Assembly: GCF_036084755.1 (NCBI RefSeq)
Contig: NZ_CP107968.1
Location: forward strand, 6,394,001 to 6,458,000
DNA: 64,000 bases
Reading direction: 5' to 3'
Source: Streptomyces sp. NBC_00370
Lineage (GTDB): Bacteria; Actinomycetota; Actinomycetes; Streptomycetales; Streptomycetaceae
How positions within the stretch are numbered: position 1 is the stretch's first letter; the number at the start of each line of letters is the position of its first letter. The notes under the pieces are model-generated. The model saw only the letters and a list, made by a program, of their open reading frames with translations. It was not told where the DNA came from and made no database searches. This document shows positions 34,218-42,577 of the stretch, piece by piece. A program made the translations under genes and the position numbers.

Positions 34218-35135
34218 GTGGCAGACGACGCACCGTCCAGGAAACGACGCTTCCGGCGTAACAGTGCACCGGAGGCGTACCAGGGCGGCACAGGCCCGGC
34301 AGAAGGCACTGAGCCCTCTGCTGAGCACGCCGCTCTCCTGCACAGTCCCGGCGCACGTGACGACGAGCGAGGCCTGCCGGCCTCGCTCGGAGCAGACCAG
34401 GAAGACCACGACGACCCCGTGACCAAGGGCCGTCGCCTGGGTGCCGTCAAACGGGGAGTACGGAAAGGCGGCGCGAGCGCCAAGGCGGGGCTCGGCTTCG
34501 TCGCCGACCGGATCATCGACATCGCCCCGCGCGTGCCCGTGCGCGATCTGGCGACCCTGCGCGGGCAGTTCCCCGGCCTCGGGCCCGAGGAGCTGGCCGA
34601 CAAGCTCGTCGCGGGCGCCGCCAACAGCACCTCGACCGTGGGCGCGGGCATCGGCGCCGCCGCGATGCTGCCCGTACCGCCGGCGATGCCGGCCGAGCTG
34701 GCCGCCGAGATCACGGCGGTCGCCGCGATCGAGCTGAAGCTGATCGCCGAGCTGCACGAGGTCTACGGACAGCGGCCGCCCGGCAATCTGCGCGAGCGCG
34801 GCACGGCCTATCTGACGTCCTGGACCGAGGAGCGCGGGGTCGACGTCACCAAGCCCGCCGCCTCCATCAACTCGGCCCTCAGCAACCGGATGAAGCGCGA
34901 ACTGCGCCAGCAGATCATGAAGCGCACCGTCCGCAGCCTGCCGAACCTGGTCCCGTTCATGATCGGGGCCGCCGTCGGCGCCATGATGAACCGCCGCGAC
35001 ACCAAACACGTCGCCGAGCGCATCCGCGACGACCTGCGGACCAGGCAGGTCGCCTGGGACGCGCTGCCCGCCCTGCCCCCGCTGGAGCAGCCCAAGGAGC
35101 TGCCGCCCGAGTTCCCCAAGGAGCTGGGGAGCTAG
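34218..35135 (+). CDS. Conserved hypothetical protein, possibly EcsC-like
   Basis: 305 residues from GTG 34218. The first 75 are charged and disordered (SRKRRFRRNSAPEAYQGG). The core has VADRIIDIAPRVPVRDLATL, a Gly/Ala-rich helix NSTSTVGAGIGAAAMLPVPPAMPAELAAEITAVAAIELKL (part of a predicted amphipathic or membrane-dipping hairpin) and LPNLVPFMIGAAVGAMMNRRDT, a likely membrane helix near residue 245. The pattern of a glycine-rich helix pair followed by a late membrane segment recalls EcsC-family proteins, but I am not certain. It is probably an inner-membrane-associated protein co-transcribed with DUF4193. Confidence 0.8.
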   Translation: MADDAPSRKRRFRRNSAPEAYQGGTGPAEGTEPSAEHAALLHSPGARDDERGLPASLGADQEDHDDPVTKGRRLGAVKRGVRKGGASAKAGLGFVADRIIDIAPRVPVRDLATLRGQFPGLGPEELADKLVAGAANSTSTVGAGIGAAAMLPVPPAMPAELAAEITAVAAIELKLIAELHEVYGQRPPGNLRERGTAYLTSWTEERGVDVTKPAASINSALSNRMKRELRQQIMKRTVRSLPNLVPFMIGAAVGAMMNRRDTKHVAERIRDDLRTRQVAWDALPALPPLEQPKELPPEFPKELGS

Positions 35136-35180
35136 GGCCTGTCGTCCGGCCCTGACGGCGCCGGCTCGTACGTACCGGAG

Positions 35181-35639
35181 TCAGCTCGCGCGCACCGCGT
35201 CGAGCGCCGAGGCGAGCGCCTGCGGGTCGCGGGTCGACAGATACAGGTACGGCGTCGGATCGTCCGGGTCGACGACCGGCACCCGCAGCGCCGTCGGGAC
35301 GTAGCTGCGCAGCAGCATGAACGCACGCGGGTCGGCCTTGTGCAGCCGCCAGGCCCGCGCCTCCTCGCCGTCCAGCACCTCGGCCTCGCCGAGCGCCGAG
35401 ACCGGGATCCTGGCGTCGCCCGCCACCAGCGAATCGGCCACCACCCGGATCCGCGCCGAGCCGTACGCGCTGACGCCGCCCGCCGCCAGCGCGCCCGCGC
35501 CCACCAGCCCGCCGAGCATCGGCAGCGGCCCCAGCGGCAGCAGGATCAGCGCGCCCGCCACCCCCACGAGGGCGGCGATGCCCCACCAGGAGGCCGGTGC
35601 GGTCAGACGTTCGTCGTAGCGTGCGGCGGAGTGCTCCAT
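35181..35639 (-). CDS. DUF3093 membrane protein
   Basis: 152 residues. Two adjacent hydrophobic segments (about 17-40 and 43-60) in GIAALVGVAGALILLPLGPL and an adjacent Gly/Ala-rich stretch are followed by a soluble domain of beta strands (RIRVVADSLVAGDARIPVSA) ending TPYLYLSTRDPQALASAL. DUF3093 is an actinobacterial family of unknown role that I recall lying next to dut, as here. It is transcribed away from the thioesterase-dut-DUF3710 unit. Confidence 0.9.
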   Translation of the reverse strand: MEHSAARYDERLTAPASWWGIAALVGVAGALILLPLGPLPMLGGLVGAGALAAGGVSAYGSARIRVVADSLVAGDARIPVSALGEAEVLDGEEARAWRLHKADPRAFMLLRSYVPTALRVPVVDPDDPTPYLYLSTRDPQALASALDAVRAS

Positions 35640-35696
35640 GGACCAAGCTTGGCACGGTGCGCCCGGCGGGCCGCCGCGCGGGTAAGGTCTGCGCCT

Positions 35697-36317
35697 GTGA
35701 GTAACGCGCCATCACCGGGAACACCCGCGGGCACCTCCGGGGGTTCCCCGGCCCTGACACCTCCGGCCGACGCCACGGCCCCGGTGCGGCATCCCGACGC
35801 CCCGGCTCCCGGAGAGCTGCTCGGCTCGCACTACCAGCACTGTTTCGGCTGCGGCGACCAGCAGCCGCACGGACTGCACCTCCAGGCGCGGGCCGGCGAA
35901 GGCGTCAGCCTCACCGCCGAGTTCACCGTCGGCGCGGCCCACCAGGGTGCGCCGGGGCTCGCCCACGGCGGGGTGCTGGCCACCGCGCTCGACGAGACGC
36001 TCGGCGCCCTCGGCTGGCTGCTGCGGGTGGTGGCGGTGACCGGGAAGCTGCAGACCGAGTACCTGCGTCCGGTGCCGGTCGGCACGGTGCTGTTCCTGGA
36101 GGCCGAGGTCACCGCCGTGCACGGCCGGAAGATCTACTCGACGGCCACCGGCCGGATCGGCGGCCCCGACGGGCGGGTGGCGGTCCGCGCCGACGCCCTG
36201 TTCGTCGAGGTCAAGGTCGATCACTTCGTCTCACACGGCCGCCAGGAGGAGATCCGGGCAGCCATGGCCGACCCCGACCAGATCAAGCGCGCACGTGCCT
36301 TCGAGGTGAACCCATGA
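35697..36317 (+). CDS. PaaI-type hotdog-fold thioesterase
   Basis: 206 residues from GTG 35697. After about 45 disordered Pro/Ala residues comes a zinc-knuckle-like CFGCGDQQPHG, then the hotdog core with LAHGGVLATALDETLGALG, the active-site HGG...DE motif of 4-hydroxybenzoyl-CoA-thioesterase-like enzymes. It should hydrolyse acyl-CoA thioesters; chain preference unknown. It overlaps dut by ATGA, so the two are coupled even though their functions are not obviously related. Confidence 0.9.
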   Translation: MSNAPSPGTPAGTSGGSPALTPPADATAPVRHPDAPAPGELLGSHYQHCFGCGDQQPHGLHLQARAGEGVSLTAEFTVGAAHQGAPGLAHGGVLATALDETLGALGWLLRVVAVTGKLQTEYLRPVPVGTVLFLEAEVTAVHGRKIYSTATGRIGGPDGRVAVRADALFVEVKVDHFVSHGRQEEIRAAMADPDQIKRARAFEVNP

Positions 36318-36829
36318 GCCGTCCCCCTGTCGATGTGCTGATCCGCAGGACCGATCCGCAGGTGCCGCTCCCCGCTTACGGGCACCCCGGCGACGCCGGG
36401 GCGGATCTGGTCACCACCGAGGCCGCCGAGCTGGCGCCCGGTGAGCGTGCCGTGCTCCCGACGGGCGTGTCGATCGCGCTGCCGGACGGCTACGCGGCCT
36501 TCGTGCACCCGCGTTCCGGGCTCGCCGCCCGGTGCGGTGTCGCCCTCGTGAATGCCCCGGGGACGGTGGATGCCGGGTACCGTGGAGAGATCAAGGTGAT
36601 CGTGGTGAATCTGGACCCGCGCGAGAGCGTGCGGTTCGAACGGTTCGACCGGATTGCCCAACTCGTCGTCCAGCAGGTCGAGAAGGTGCGCTTCCACGAG
36701 GTGGCGGAGCTTCCCGGTTCCGCGCGGGCCGAGGGGGGCTTCGGGTCCACCGGCGGCCATGCCGCCGTGGACGGCGCACAGGGTGGGAATCGATACGCTT
36801 CGGTCGTATCCGACCGGGAAGGACAGTGA
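36314..36829 (+). CDS. dut: dUTP diphosphatase
   Basis: 171 residues with the five trimeric dUTPase motifs in order: GDAGADLV, PRSGLAARCG, GTVDAGYRGEI, RIAQLVVQ and the C-terminal RAEGGFGSTGG. It converts dUTP to dUMP and pyrophosphate, keeping uracil out of DNA and supplying dTMP synthesis. The roughly 20 residues after the fifth motif are an extension without known function. ATG 36314 overlaps the thioesterase stop; the DUF3710 gene starts one base after its stop. Confidence 0.96.
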   Translation: MSRPPVDVLIRRTDPQVPLPAYGHPGDAGADLVTTEAAELAPGERAVLPTGVSIALPDGYAAFVHPRSGLAARCGVALVNAPGTVDAGYRGEIKVIVVNLDPRESVRFERFDRIAQLVVQQVEKVRFHEVAELPGSARAEGGFGSTGGHAAVDGAQGGNRYASVVSDREGQ

Positions 36830-36830
36830 C

Positions 36831-37622
36831 GTGTTCGGACGTCGCAAGAAGAGTGGTTCCGCAGAGGACGCGACGGACGCGGCCGGCGAGGCAGGGCAGG
36901 ACGTCGAGTCGTACGACGCCGCTGACGCCGACGCAGGCGCTGCCGACGCCGAGCCCGCGAGCCGCCGGGTGAACCTTCCTCCGGCCCCGCGGCCCGACGG
37001 TCCCTGGGACATCTCCGAGGTCAGCAAGGCCGACGACGGCCGGGTCGACCTGGGCGGCATCTTCGTGCCCGGAGTCGAAGGCATGGAGCTGCGGGTCGAG
37101 GTCGCCGGTGACGCGATCGTGGCCGCCACGGTCGTGGTGCGCGACAGCGCCGTACAGCTCCAGGCGTTCGCGGCGCCCAAGAAGGAAGGCATCTGGGGCG
37201 AGGTCCGCGAGGAGATCGCCACCGGCATCACCCAGCAGGGCGGCATCATCGACGAGGTCGAGGGCCCGCTGGGCTGGGAGCTGCGCGCGCAGGTCCCCGT
37301 ACAGCTGCCCGACGGCACCGGAGGCGTCCAGCTGGTGCGCTTCATCGGGGTCGACGGCCCCCGCTGGTTCCTGCGCGGCGTGATCTCCGGGCAGGGCGCC
37401 GTGCAGCCCGAGGCCGCGGGCCTGCTGGAGAGCGTCTTCCGGGACACCGTGGTGGTACGTGGCGACGGACCGATGGCGCCCCGTGACCCGATCGTCCTGA
37501 AGCTCCCCAACGACGCGCAGATGGTGCCCGAGGGCGTCCAGCAGGACGAGCAGGAGGGCTCCCGGTTCTCCGGCGGCATGGGCTCGCTCCAGCGCGGCCC
37601 CGAGATCACCGAAGTGCGCTGA
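36831..37622 (+). CDS. DUF3710 family protein
   Basis: 263 residues from GTG 36831 with GGAAGGA upstream. An acidic, disordered N-terminus (AEDATDAAGEAGQDVESYDA) precedes the conserved core RPDGPWDISEVSKADDGRVDLGGIFVPGVEGMELR. The family is actinobacterial, of unknown function, and typically sits beside dut. It has no signal peptide or membrane segment. A hairpin pair follows at 37629-37699. Confidence 0.92.
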   Translation: MFGRRKKSGSAEDATDAAGEAGQDVESYDAADADAGAADAEPASRRVNLPPAPRPDGPWDISEVSKADDGRVDLGGIFVPGVEGMELRVEVAGDAIVAATVVVRDSAVQLQAFAAPKKEGIWGEVREEIATGITQQGGIIDEVEGPLGWELRAQVPVQLPDGTGGVQLVRFIGVDGPRWFLRGVISGQGAVQPEAAGLLESVFRDTVVVRGDGPMAPRDPIVLKLPNDAQMVPEGVQQDEQEGSRFSGGMGSLQRGPEITEVR

Positions 37623-37628
37623 CGAAGG

Positions 37629-37699
37629 GCCCGTCGGACGACGGGCGGAACACAGCTGAGAGCAGTGGGTCGTACCCCGGCACCCGGGGTGCGGCCCAC
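37629..37699 (+). terminator. Two hairpins ending the thioesterase-dut-DUF3710 unit
   Basis: GCCCGTCG / CGACGGGC (37629-37646, 2-base loop), and a longer 16-base-arm hairpin at 37665-37680 / 37684-37699 with two wobble pairs (core ACCCCGG/CCGGGGT). No long T-run follows, as is common for GC-rich terminators. Confidence 0.65.
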
Positions 37700-37852
37700 T
37701 GGCGTTTCCCCTGGTCACGGCCGCTGACATATGGAGTGCGTCAAGCCGGTGCCCGTGGCCGTATGGGACACGTCAACGCGAGCGGAATCGGGCGGACGAG
37801 GAGGTTTCCTCAAGAAGTCAGATTCCGCCTCATCTCAGCTAGGAGCAGACCG

Positions 37853-37936
37853 ATGGCCGACGTGGCCTTCGTCCTCACCACGATCGCGGTGTTCGCGCTG
37901 GTGGCTCTCATCGCCAAGGGGGTGGCGAAACTGTGA
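37853..37936 (+). CDS. 27-residue membrane peptide ahead of kdpF
   Basis: ATG 37853 with AGGAG nine bases upstream encodes a single hydrophobic helix (DVAFVLTTIAVFALVALIAK) with a basic end (KGVAKL). Its stop overlaps the GTG start of kdpF by four bases, so it belongs to the kdp operon. It is not KdpF itself but looks like a second single-helix subunit or leader peptide. I do not know a described function. Confidence 0.7.
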   Translation: MADVAFVLTTIAVFALVALIAKGVAKL

Positions 37937-38022
37937 GCGCCGAGACAATCGTCGGCCTCGTCGTCGCCGTCGCCCTCCTGGTGTACCTCGTCCTCGCCCT
38001 CGTCCGTCCTGAGAGGTTCTGA
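37933..38022 (+). CDS. kdpF: KdpF, small subunit of the potassium-transporting ATPase
   Basis: 29 residues from GTG 37933 (GTGA overlap). It is a single membrane helix ending LVYLVLALVRPERF, the conserved KdpF signature (YLxxALxxPExF). KdpF is a lipid-like stabiliser that packs against KdpA. It lies immediately before kdpA. Confidence 0.85.
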   Translation: MSAETIVGLVVAVALLVYLVLALVRPERF

Positions 38023-38025
38023 GTG

Positions 38026-39690
38026 ATGAGTCCCGTACTCGCCGGGGTGCTCCAGATGATCGCCCTGATCGTGGTACTCGGTCTGGTGTACCGCCCGCTG
38101 GGCGACTACATGGCACGGGTGTACAACTCGCCGAAGCATCTGCGCGTCGAGAAGTGGATCTACAGGGCCATCGGCGCCAACCCGGCCACCGAGATGCGCT
38201 GGCCCGCCTACCTGCGCGGCCTGCTCGCCTTCTCGCTCATCAGCGTGCTCTTCCTGTACCTGATGCAGCGGGTCCAGGGGAGCCTGCCCGGCTCGCTCGG
38301 CTTCTCGTCGATCGACCCCGACCAGGCCTTCAACACGGCGGCGTCCTTCGTCTCCAACACCAACTGGCAGTCGTACTACGGCGAACAGGCCATGGGCCAC
38401 GTCGTACAGACCGGTGGCCTCGCCGTCCAGAACTTCCTCTCGGCGGCTGTCGGCATGGCCGTCGCCGTCGCCCTCATCCGGGGCTTCGTCCGCTCCCGTA
38501 CCGGTGAACTGGGCAACTTCTGGGCGGACATGGTGCGCGGCACCGTCCGCATCCTGATCCCGATCGCGTTCATCGGCGCCGTCGTGCTGGTCGCCTGCGG
38601 CGCCGTCCAGAACTTCTCCGGGATCCACGAGGTCGGCCAGTTCGCCGGCGGCTCGCAGCAGTGGAACGGCGGCGCGGTCGCCTCCCAGGAGGCCATCAAG
38701 GAGCTGGGCACCAACGGCGGCGGTTACTTCAACGCCAACTCGGCCCACCCGTTCGAGAACCCGAGCGGGATCTCGAACCTCCTGGAGATCTTCCTGATCC
38801 TGGTCATCCCCTTCGCCCTGACCCGCACCTTCGGCACGATGGTCGGCTCGGTCAAGCAGGGATACGCGATCCTCGCCGCGATGGTGACGATCTGGATCGG
38901 TTTCACCGCCCTGATGATGTGGACCGAGTTCCACCACGGCGCGCCCGCCTTCAACATCGCGGGCGGTGCCATGGAGGGCAAGGAGACCCGCTTCGGGGTC
39001 GGCGGCTCGTCGCTCTTCGCGACGACCACCACGCTCACGTCGACGGGCGCCGTCAACTCGTTCCACTCGTCCTTCACCGGATTCGGCGGCGGAATCACCC
39101 TGCTGGGCATGATGCTGGGCGAAGTGGCGCCGGGCGGTGTCGGCTCCGGGCTCTACGGCATGCTGATCCTCGCGATCGTCGCCGTCTTCATCGCCGGCCT
39201 GATGGTCGGCCGTACGCCCGAGTACCTGGGCAAGAAGATCGGCACCCGCGAGATCAAGTTCGCCGCGCTCTACATCATGATCACGCCGGCCCTCGCGCTC
39301 GGCTTCACCGCCGCGTCCATGGCGATGACCACGCCGAAGAACTCGATGCTCAACAGCGGCGCGCACGGCTTCTCCGAAGTCCTGTACGCCTTCACGTCCG
39401 GTGCCAACAACAACGGCTCGGCCTTCGCCGGACTCAGCTCCGACACCCAGTGGTACAACACCACGATCGGGTTGGCGATGCTGCTCGGCCGGTTCCTGCC
39501 GATCGTCTTCATCCTGGCGCTGGCGGGCTCGCTCGGTGAGCAGAAGAAGATCCCGGCGTCGCTGGGCACGCTGCGCACCCACAAGCCGCTGTTCGCGGGG
39601 CTGCTCGTCGCCACCGTCATCGTCGTCAGCGGTCTGACCTACTTTCCCGCGCTCGCGCTGGGACCGCTGGCCGAGGGGCTGGCGTCATGA
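38026..39690 (+). CDS. kdpA: Potassium-transporting ATPase, potassium-binding subunit KdpA
   Basis: 554 residues, the usual length. It has ten predicted membrane helices and the four selectivity-filter-like segments of this Trk-like channel subunit, seen in SVLFLYLMQR, TNWQSYYGEQ, LGTNGGGYFNANSAHPFENP and SGANNNGSAFAGL. The start is ATG 38026 or the GTG three bases earlier; GAGAGG lies upstream. KdpA binds K+ and works with the KdpB ATPase as a high-affinity uptake system used at low external potassium. Confidence 0.96.
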   Translation: MSPVLAGVLQMIALIVVLGLVYRPLGDYMARVYNSPKHLRVEKWIYRAIGANPATEMRWPAYLRGLLAFSLISVLFLYLMQRVQGSLPGSLGFSSIDPDQAFNTAASFVSNTNWQSYYGEQAMGHVVQTGGLAVQNFLSAAVGMAVAVALIRGFVRSRTGELGNFWADMVRGTVRILIPIAFIGAVVLVACGAVQNFSGIHEVGQFAGGSQQWNGGAVASQEAIKELGTNGGGYFNANSAHPFENPSGISNLLEIFLILVIPFALTRTFGTMVGSVKQGYAILAAMVTIWIGFTALMMWTEFHHGAPAFNIAGGAMEGKETRFGVGGSSLFATTTTLTSTGAVNSFHSSFTGFGGGITLLGMMLGEVAPGGVGSGLYGMLILAIVAVFIAGLMVGRTPEYLGKKIGTREIKFAALYIMITPALALGFTAASMAMTTPKNSMLNSGAHGFSEVLYAFTSGANNNGSAFAGLSSDTQWYNTTIGLAMLLGRFLPIVFILALAGSLGEQKKIPASLGTLRTHKPLFAGLLVATVIVVSGLTYFPALALGPLAEGLAS

Positions 39691-41828
39691 CCACTCGTCT
39701 GAAGCAAGAGGACTCGATGTCCACGTCCACTCCGACCCGTGCGCCGCACAGCGACCTACCAGCGGGCCACAACAGCCAGGGCAACCGCGTCGGCGGCGGC
39801 ATGTTCGACCCCAAACAGCTGCTGACGTCGTTCCCGCAGGCCGTGCTCAAGCTCGACCCGCGCGTCATGTGGAAATCGCCCGTCATGTTCGTGGTCCTCG
39901 TCGGATCCGTCCTGACGACCGTGTTCGCCTTCAAGGACCCGGGCAACTGGTTCGGCTGGACCATCGCCGGCTGGCTGTGGCTCACCACGATCTTCGCCAA
40001 CCTGGCGGAGGCGGTGGCCGAAGGACGCGGCAAGGCGCAGGCGGACACGCTGCGCAAGGCCAAGACCGACACCGTCGCCCGGCGGCTGAACGGCACGGCC
40101 GAGGAGCGGGTGCCCGGCACCGAACTGCGCATCGGCGACCTGGTCGTCTGCGAGGCGGGCGACACCATCCCCGGCGACGGTGACGTGGTCGAAGGCGTCG
40201 CGTCCGTCGACGAGTCGGCCATCACCGGTGAGTCCGCCCCCGTCATCCGCGAGTCGGGCGGTGACCGCTCGGCCGTCACCGGCGGTACGAAGGTCCTCTC
40301 CGACCGGGTCGTCGTGAAGATCACGACCAAGCCCGGCGAGACCTTCATCGACCGGATGATCAAGCTGGTCGAAGGCGCCGCACGGCAGAAGACACCCAAC
40401 GAGATCGCGCTGAACATCCTGCTCGCCTCGCTGACCATCGTCTTCCTGCTCGCCGTCGTCACCCTCCAGCCGTTCGCCATCTACGCGGGATCGCGGCAGA
40501 CGACGATCGTGCTGGTCGCCCTGCTGGTCTGTCTGATCCCGACCACCATCGGCGCGCTGCTCTCCGCGATCGGCATCGCCGGCATGGACCGGCTCGTCCA
40601 GCGCAACGTGCTGGCGATGTCGGGACGGGCCGTCGAGGCGGCGGGCGACGTGTCGACGCTGCTGCTCGACAAGACCGGCACCATCACCCTCGGCAACCGC
40701 CAGGCGTCCGAGTTCGTGCCCGTCCACGGGGTGCGCGAGGACGAACTCGCCGACGCCGCCCAGCTCTCCTCGCTGGCCGACGAGACCCCCGAAGGCCGGT
40801 CCGTCGTCGTCCTCGCCAAGGAGCGGTACGGCCTGCGCGAGCGCACCCGGGGCGAGCTGACCGGGGCCGACTGGATCGCCTTCACCGCCCAGACCCGGAT
40901 GTCGGGCGTCGACCTCGAAGAGGAAGGCGTACGGCGCAAGGTCCGCAAGGGCGCGAGCGGTTCGGTCGTGGCCTGGGTCCAGGAGCGCGGCGGCCAGGTG
41001 CCCGACGAGGTGCGGATGCTGACCGAGACCATCTCCCAGGCCGGCGGCACCCCGCTGCTGGTCGCCGTCGAGGACGGCACGGGAGCCAGGGTCCTCGGTG
41101 TCGTCCACCTCAAGGACGTCGTCAAGGAAGGCATGCGGGAGCGGTTCGACGAGCTGCGCAGGATGGGCATCAAGACGGTCATGATCACGGGTGACAACCC
41201 GCTGACCGCCAAGGCCATCGCGGACGAGGCGGGCGTGGACGACTTCCTCGCCGAGGCCACGCCCGAGGACAAGATGGCGCTCATCAGGCGTGAGCAGAGC
41301 GGCGGCAAGCTCGTCGCGATGACGGGTGACGGGACGAACGACGCGCCCGCGCTCGCCCAGGCCGACGTCGGCGTGGCCATGAACACCGGTACCTCGGCAG
41401 CCAAGGAGGCCGGGAACATGGTGGACCTGGACTCCAACCCGACCAAGCTGATCGAGATCGTCGAGATCGGCAAGCAGCTGCTCATCACCCGCGGTGCGCT
41501 GACCACGTTCTCCATCGCCAACGACGTCGCGAAGTACTTCGCGATCCTCCCGGCGATGTTCACGGTCGCCTACCCGGGCCTCGACAAGCTCAACGTCATG
41601 GACCTGTCGTCGCCCGAGTCCGCGATCCTGTCGGCGGTCATCTTCAACGCGCTGGTCATCGTCGCGCTCGTACCGCTCGCCCTGCGCGGTGTGCGCTACC
41701 GGCCGACGACCGCCGACAAGATGCTGCGCAGGAACCTCGCGATCTACGGCCTCGGCGGCCTGATCTCGCCGTTCATCGGCATCAAGATCATCGACCTGAT
41801 CATCTCTCTCATCCCCGGCATCGGGTGA
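39687..41828 (+). CDS. kdpB: Potassium-transporting ATPase, ATP-binding subunit KdpB
   Basis: Up to 713 residues from ATG 39687 (ATGA overlap with kdpA); a second ATG at 39717 with AGAGGA upstream could also be the start. P-type ATPase hallmarks: the TGES-like ITGESAPV loop in the actuator domain, phosphorylation site DKTGTIT with Asp328, KGA nucleotide-binding residues in RKVRKGASGS, and the hinge TGDGTNDAPALAQADVG. It hydrolyses ATP to drive K+ uptake through KdpA. Confidence 0.96.
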   Translation: MTTRLKQEDSMSTSTPTRAPHSDLPAGHNSQGNRVGGGMFDPKQLLTSFPQAVLKLDPRVMWKSPVMFVVLVGSVLTTVFAFKDPGNWFGWTIAGWLWLTTIFANLAEAVAEGRGKAQADTLRKAKTDTVARRLNGTAEERVPGTELRIGDLVVCEAGDTIPGDGDVVEGVASVDESAITGESAPVIRESGGDRSAVTGGTKVLSDRVVVKITTKPGETFIDRMIKLVEGAARQKTPNEIALNILLASLTIVFLLAVVTLQPFAIYAGSRQTTIVLVALLVCLIPTTIGALLSAIGIAGMDRLVQRNVLAMSGRAVEAAGDVSTLLLDKTGTITLGNRQASEFVPVHGVREDELADAAQLSSLADETPEGRSVVVLAKERYGLRERTRGELTGADWIAFTAQTRMSGVDLEEEGVRRKVRKGASGSVVAWVQERGGQVPDEVRMLTETISQAGGTPLLVAVEDGTGARVLGVVHLKDVVKEGMRERFDELRRMGIKTVMITGDNPLTAKAIADEAGVDDFLAEATPEDKMALIRREQSGGKLVAMTGDGTNDAPALAQADVGVAMNTGTSAAKEAGNMVDLDSNPTKLIEIVEIGKQLLITRGALTTFSIANDVAKYFAILPAMFTVAYPGLDKLNVMDLSSPESAILSAVIFNALVIVALVPLALRGVRYRPTTADKMLRRNLAIYGLGGLISPFIGIKIIDLIISLIPGIG

Positions 41829-42502
41829 ACGGCATGAGCATGAACAATTCGGCAGGCAGCGTGCTCCGGCTCGGCTGGGCCGGGCTACGCGCCCTCATCG
41901 TCCTGAGCGTCCTGTGCGGCGTGATTTACCCGCTTGCGGTAATGGGGATCGGCCAGGCCGCCTTCCACAACAAGGCGAACGGCTCCGAGATCAAGGAGAA
42001 CGGCAAGGTCGTCGGGTCGTCCCTCATCGGGCAGCGCTACGACCTGCCGCTGAAGAAGGGCCAGGAGACCCCGGCCCCCGACCTCAAGTGGTTCCAGCCG
42101 CGCCCGTCCAACGGTCTCGGCGAGAACAGCGTCAACACGCGGTACACGCTGATCCTCTCCGGCGCCACCAACCTGGCGGGCGACAGCAAGGACCTGATCA
42201 AGCAGGTCACCGACGCCAAGGCCGCCGTGATCAAGGACAACTCGACCCCGGGCTACACGGTCAAGCCGTCCGCGGTGCCGGCCGACGCCGTCACCTCGTC
42301 CGGATCGGGACTCGACCCGTCCATCTCCCCGCAGTACGCGCAGCTCCAGGCGCACCGCGTGGCGGAGAAGAACCACCTCACCCTCGCGCAGGTGGAGAAG
42401 CTGATCGACAAGAACACCGTCGGACGCACCCTCGGTTTCATCGGGGAGCCCCAGGTGAACGTCCTGAAGCTGAACATCGCACTGAGGGAGCTGGCGGGCT
42501 GA
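41825..42502 (+). CDS. kdpC: Potassium-transporting ATPase subunit KdpC
   Basis: Up to 225 residues; GTG 41825 (overlapping kdpB), ATG 41834 and ATG 41840 are all candidate starts. One N-terminal membrane helix (ALIVLSVLCGVIYPLAVMGI) is followed by a periplasmic-side domain with GSSLIGQ, FQPRPS, SGATNLA and the late NTVGRTLGFIGEPQVNVLKLN motif. KdpC supports nucleotide binding and assembly of the complex. It ends the kdpFABC unit. Confidence 0.95.
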   Translation: MNGMSMNNSAGSVLRLGWAGLRALIVLSVLCGVIYPLAVMGIGQAAFHNKANGSEIKENGKVVGSSLIGQRYDLPLKKGQETPAPDLKWFQPRPSNGLGENSVNTRYTLILSGATNLAGDSKDLIKQVTDAKAAVIKDNSTPGYTVKPSAVPADAVTSSGSGLDPSISPQYAQLQAHRVAEKNHLTLAQVEKLIDKNTVGRTLGFIGEPQVNVLKLNIALRELAG

Positions 42503-42529
42503 CGCACGGCAGATGGTGATCGACGGCCA

Positions 42530-42577
42530 TTGCTCTCACTCATGGGCTCCGCACATACTGGCGCCCATGAGTGAGAG
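42530..42577 (+). promoter_or_regulatory. Candidate leaderless promoter embedded in a 45-bp dyad
   Basis: Perfect 15-base arms CTCTCACTCATGGGC (42533-42547) and GCCCATGAGTGAGAG (42563-42577) enclose a 15-base spacer. The right arm contains the ATG start codon of the ABC ATPase (42567). TTGCTC (42530-42535), an 18-base spacer and CATACT (42554-42559) form a plausible promoter ending seven bases before the ATG. No ribosome-binding site is present, which fits a leaderless transcript. The dyad would be either a repressor site over the promoter or an RNA hairpin over the start. Confidence 0.6.

Noticed and set aside
42533..42577. Dyad before the ABC gene considered as the kdpC terminator
   Set aside because: The right arm contains the downstream start codon and there is no T-run; a regulatory role fits better, although a terminator function is not excluded.
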